NCBI RefSeq assembly: GCF_003058225.1
Contig: NZ_QBUG01000014.1
Location: forward strand, 1 to 64,000
Length of the DNA: 64,000 nt
Direction: 5' to 3'
DNA from: Promicromonospora sp. AC04
GTDB taxonomy: Bacteria > Actinomycetota > Actinomycetes > Actinomycetales > Cellulomonadaceae
Positions 61,235 through 64,000 of this stretch are shown here, piece by piece. A program made the position numbers and the translations under genes. The notes below the pieces were generated by a model, which ran no database searches, was not told the DNA's origin, and saw nothing but the letters and a program-made list of their open reading frames with translations. Position 1 is the first letter of the stretch; each line of letters starts with the position of its first letter.

Positions 61235-62734
61235 TCACAGGGTCCAGCGCTGGTTCGCGCCTCCGTTGCACGCGTACTGCGTCAGCCGCACGCTGTTCGC
61301 CGTCGACGAGCCCGGCACGTCGAGGCACTTGCCCGAGTGCCGCGCCACGATCTCGACGTAGCCGCCGCTCACGCTGCGCAGCTGCCACTGCTGGTTGGTG
61401 CCGCTGCCGCACGTGTACTGGATGACCGCCGCGCCGTCGGCCGTCGAGGCGTTGTTGACGTCCAGGCACTTGCCCGAGTGCTGCGCGACGAGGTTGTAGT
61501 AGCCGTTGCCGAGGTCGTGCATGGCCCACAGCTGGTTGGCCGCCCCGCCGCAGGTGTACTGGATCACCTCGGCGGCGTTCGCCGTCGAGGCGCTGACCAC
61601 GTCGACGCACTTGCCGGAGCTCTGGTTCACGATGTCCGTGGCGCCGCTGCCTGCGTTGCCCGCGTTCGGGTCGACGTTGTCGCCCCAGGCCCAGCGCAGG
61701 CGGTTGGCTCCGGACGCGTTGCGGACCGTGAGCGAGAGGTTGGTGCCGCTGCCGCCCTTGATGTACATCGAGTAGCCGTCGTAGCCGATGGTTCCGGGCT
61801 TGCCGCCGATCGCCGGCCAGTAGGTACCGCCCATCTGGTTCTCGCGCATGACGTCGGTGACCGCGCGGATGTGCCGGACGAAGTTGTCGGAGCTGTTGGG
61901 GTCGCCGTAGTTCAGGCCGCTGTTCATGGCCGCGCCGAACTCCGTCATCACGGCGCGGGAGGCGCAGCTGCCCAGGCGGGTGATGACGTGGTTGCGCCAG
62001 CCCTCGTAGGTGTTGGTGCCGTAGAAGAACGCGTAGTGGTGGTAGGACAGCAGCGTCCCGCTGAAGCGGCTGTCGTTGCACACGTCCCGCAGGTCCTGGC
62101 TGTAGCCGGTGCCGCCGATCAGGACCCGGCTGGGCACCGCGGAGTAGTGGTAGTCGAGCCAGTCGGCGGCGACGTCGCGCCACTCGGCGGAGCTGTAGCC
62201 GTGCGGCTCGTTCATGGGCTCGAAGTAGACGTTGCCGTTCGACCCGTACTGCGACGTCACGGTCGACCACATCGTGTTCCACGCGGCGTAGTCGGTGACC
62301 CGGCCGCCGGAGGCGGCGCCGTCCTCCCAGTAGGCCAGGATGACCTTGAACCCGCGTGCGGTCGCCGCGTCGATCGCGCCGCGGTAGTTGTTCCACCAGG
62401 CGGTGCCGACCGTGTGCGTGTTGACGGGCAGGCGGACGGTGTTGACGCCGAGCGTGGCCGCCATGTCGTCGTACACGGCGTTGGCCTTGGCCTGCACGGT
62501 CGCGTAGCTGTCGGAGCTGCTCAGCCCGTCGAGGACGAGCGGCCCGGTGCTGAAGTTGTCGCCCAGCACCGCCCAGTTCATGCCGCGGAACTGGCTGGTG
62601 GCGGCCGTCGCCGGGGTGGCGAGGGACAGTGCGGTGATCGGCAGCAGGACCAGGACGGCCAGCATGCTGACCAGCCTCCGGTGCAGGGGCTGTCGGGTGG
62701 GCGGAGCGGTGCGGTGGTGGCGGAGTGCGTTCAT
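61235..62734 (-). CDS. Secreted GH5 glycoside hydrolase with CBM13, 499 aa
   Basis: A signal peptide (LVSMLAVLVLLPITALSLATPATA) ends near residue 45. The GH5 domain (about 48-335) has FEPMNEPHG (acid/base Glu) and AVMTEFGAAM (nucleophile Glu). The C-terminal ricin-type CBM13 (about 365-499) has three units with SGKCVDV/SGKCLDV and QLW, QQW and QRW triads. It cleaves beta-1,4-glucan or mannan outside the cell. The presumed operator lies upstream. Confidence 0.93.
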   Translation of the reverse strand: MNALRHHRTAPPTRQPLHRRLVSMLAVLVLLPITALSLATPATAATSQFRGMNWAVLGDNFSTGPLVLDGLSSSDSYATVQAKANAVYDDMAATLGVNTVRLPVNTHTVGTAWWNNYRGAIDAATARGFKVILAYWEDGAASGGRVTDYAAWNTMWSTVTSQYGSNGNVYFEPMNEPHGYSSAEWRDVAADWLDYHYSAVPSRVLIGGTGYSQDLRDVCNDSRFSGTLLSYHHYAFFYGTNTYEGWRNHVITRLGSCASRAVMTEFGAAMNSGLNYGDPNSSDNFVRHIRAVTDVMRENQMGGTYWPAIGGKPGTIGYDGYSMYIKGGSGTNLSLTVRNASGANRLRWAWGDNVDPNAGNAGSGATDIVNQSSGKCVDVVSASTANAAEVIQYTCGGAANQLWAMHDLGNGYYNLVAQHSGKCLDVNNASTADGAAVIQYTCGSGTNQQWQLRSVSGGYVEIVARHSGKCLDVPGSSTANSVRLTQYACNGGANQRWTL

Positions 62735-62805
62735 GGCGTCGACCTATCTCGTGCGTCGTTGCACGTAGTGGGACTTGAACTGGGGATCATGCGGACATAA
62801 CGGTA

Positions 62806-62815
62806 TTAACGTTAA
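62806..62815. promoter_or_regulatory. Palindrome upstream of the GH5 gene (candidate LacI-type operator)
   Basis: TTAACGTTAA is a perfect 10-bp palindrome 72 bp upstream of the GH5 ATG in an AT-rich spot. It also lies 63 bp upstream of the divergent gene. The form fits a LacI-family sugar repressor site. Confidence 0.5.
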
Positions 62816-62877
62816 CATTCCGGGGACGTGCGTGGCGGTGTGCGCGGCACTGCTCGGTAGCCCTACTTTTGGGCGCT

Positions 62878-64000
62878 ATGGAACGCGCGCAGCAACCCAG
62901 CCCGCAGCCCAGCGTCCTCGAGCTGCGCATCCATGGCGTCGCGAACACGGCCCCGCACCTCACGCTCGGCCTGCCGCGCGAAGAGGTGGTGCAGTCCGAC
63001 GGCGACGGCCTGGGCAGCTTCTGGATCCCGAGGCCGGACGTCGAGGCGCGGGACAAGGCGCTCCCGCCGGGCGACGTGCGCGCGATCCGGCCCGACGTGC
63101 GCCGCGAGGCGTACTCGTGGGGTGCGATGGCGCGGCTCGGCGGCCTCCCGTTCGGCAGCGTGCTGGGGATCGTGGGGACGGTGGCGGTGCGCCTCCTGTG
63201 GGCGGCGATGGTCCCGTTCGGCCTGGCGAACGCCGCCTACTGGGCCCGCCGCATCCCGGCCCCGGAGTCCGGCGCCGACGGTCCGACGTCGGGCAGCCTG
63301 CGCCCCGAGGCGACCGCCGCGCTGACCCGGGTGTTCGCGCTCGGGCTGACGCTCCTGTTCGTGTCGGCCGTGGCGACGGTCTCGATGTCGGTGATCGGCA
63401 CGCGCTGCATCGGCCTGGCGACGCCCGGGCCCGACTCGGTGGTCCCCGTCTGCGCCCGCATCCCGAGCATGCTGTACGGCCTGGCGCGGATGGACGTCGG
63501 CGACCGCCTGGCGCTCCTGTCCCTCGCCCCGGTGCTGCTGGTCGCGGTGCTGGTGGCGGTGGCGCACAACGGCCAGGTCCGGTTCGAGTCGAAGTTCTCG
63601 GTGATCCGCGCCGGGCGCACGGTGCCGCCGTCGGGCCCGCCCCTGCACCGGGCCGGCTTCTGGTCACAGCGTTCGGGCTCGGGCCTGCTCTGGGCGCACC
63701 TGGGTGCGGCCCTCGCCCTGACCGGGCAGTTCCTCACCTGGACCCGGTACGCCGACGCCGGCCTGCCGATGCCCGGCCTGCCCCTGGTGGCCATGGCCGT
63801 GATCCTGGGGGCGTGCGTCTTCGTCGCCCTGCGCACCGACGACGACGGCGTCCAGGCCCTCACCTCCCGCTGGAAGGGCCGGGCCGGTCTCGGCGTGTTC
63901 GCTGCCGGGCTGCTGGTCTGGCTGCTGGCCTGCGTCGCGTGTGTCGCCGGGCCGCAGCCGGAGCGGATGCCGGCCCTGATCGGCCTGGACCTGGTGCCCG
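62878..64000 (+). CDS. Large membrane protein, N-terminal part (runs off the window)
   Basis: It starts at ATG 62878 and is open to the window end. The N-terminus has VLELRIHGVANTAPHLTLGLP, a motif I associate with actinobacterial membrane proteins of about 700-800 aa that have an alpha/beta-hydrolase-like start. Several membrane segments follow (SVLGIVGTVAVRLLWAAMVPFG, VFALGLTLLFVSAVATVSM, LLSLAPVLLVAVLVAVA, LVAMAVILGACVFVAL). Function unknown. Confidence 0.75.
   Translation, partial: MERAQQPSPQPSVLELRIHGVANTAPHLTLGLPREEVVQSDGDGLGSFWIPRPDVEARDKALPPGDVRAIRPDVRREAYSWGAMARLGGLPFGSVLGIVGTVAVRLLWAAMVPFGLANAAYWARRIPAPESGADGPTSGSLRPEATAALTRVFALGLTLLFVSAVATVSMSVIGTRCIGLATPGPDSVVPVCARIPSMLYGLARMDVGDRLALLSLAPVLLVAVLVAVAHNGQVRFESKFSVIRAGRTVPPSGPPLHRAGFWSQRSGSGLLWAHLGAALALTGQFLTWTRYADAGLPMPGLPLVAMAVILGACVFVALRTDDDGVQALTSRWKGRAGLGVFAAGLLVWLLACVACVAGPQPERMPALIGLDLVP

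Noticed and set aside
1-64000. tRNA or rRNA genes
   Set aside because: I scanned the gaps for tRNA-like cloverleaf ends and T-loop sequence and saw none I could support.

Overview
The window is very GC-rich, uses many GTG and TTG starts, and its genes are packed with ATGA/GTGA overlaps. It carries a mycolic-type FabI/InhA, DUF3099, SURF1, an actinobacterial GlgC/GlgA pair, several NarL-type two-component pairs, and secreted GH5/CBM13 and CBM42 enzymes. This suggests a high-GC actinobacterium, probably a plant-polymer-degrading Micrococcales of the Promicromonospora/Cellulosimicrobium/Cellulomonas kind. The taxonomic placement is inference; no rRNA or tRNA gene was found to test it.

Region 1 (1-14.1 kb) is a defence island. 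At the left edge, on the minus strand, is the middle of an N6-adenine DNA methylase of the type found in class 1 DISARM (drmMI). Its upstream part is missing, and the break lies about 25 bp before the start of a serine recombinase gene. Next comes a three-gene minus-strand unit (HigB-like toxin, XRE antitoxin, and a third protein that may be a SecB-like chaperone). It is followed on the plus strand by the DISARM core drmA-drmB-drmC, tightly overlapped. Convergent to drmC is a UvrD-type helicase with an apparent RelE-like N-terminal domain, then an AAA ATPase/TOPRIM (DUF4276) pair of the OLD/PARIS type. No intact methylase or drmD is present, so the DISARM locus looks split or decayed.

Region 2 (14.3-31.4 kb) is mixed accessory chromosome. 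It has a serine-hydrolase pseudogene, two NarL-type two-component systems flanking a Tat-exported alginate-lyase-like enzyme with a CBM42 module, and a secreted unknown protein. It also has an ArsR/AHSA1/VOC operon, a DedA protein, an unusual pair (bicovalent-FAD berberine-bridge-like oxidase and tandem-SIS protein), a cytoplasmic beta-lactamase-fold hydrolase and an MBL-fold lipoprotein.

Region 3 (31.4-50.1 kb) is closer to core genome: a YpfJ-type metallopeptidase, a short threonyl-tRNA synthetase behind a Thr-Thr-Thr leader peptide and terminator (a likely attenuator), a NERD protein, an MFS exporter, an ABC-F protein, SURF1 and neighbours, fabG and inhA/fabI, sixA, serB, glgC/glgA, an ABC ATPase, and an NfeD/SPFH pair.

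Region 4 (50.2-64 kb) holds a TetR-controlled heterodimeric ABC exporter, a divergent SDR/XRE pair, a YchJ-like protein, a GNAT protein, a DesK/NarL-type two-component system, a Met-rich membrane protein, a GH5 endoglucanase with a ricin-type CBM13, and the start of a large membrane protein. Strong perfect hairpins sit in many intergenic gaps, and several short repeats are dispersed through the window.
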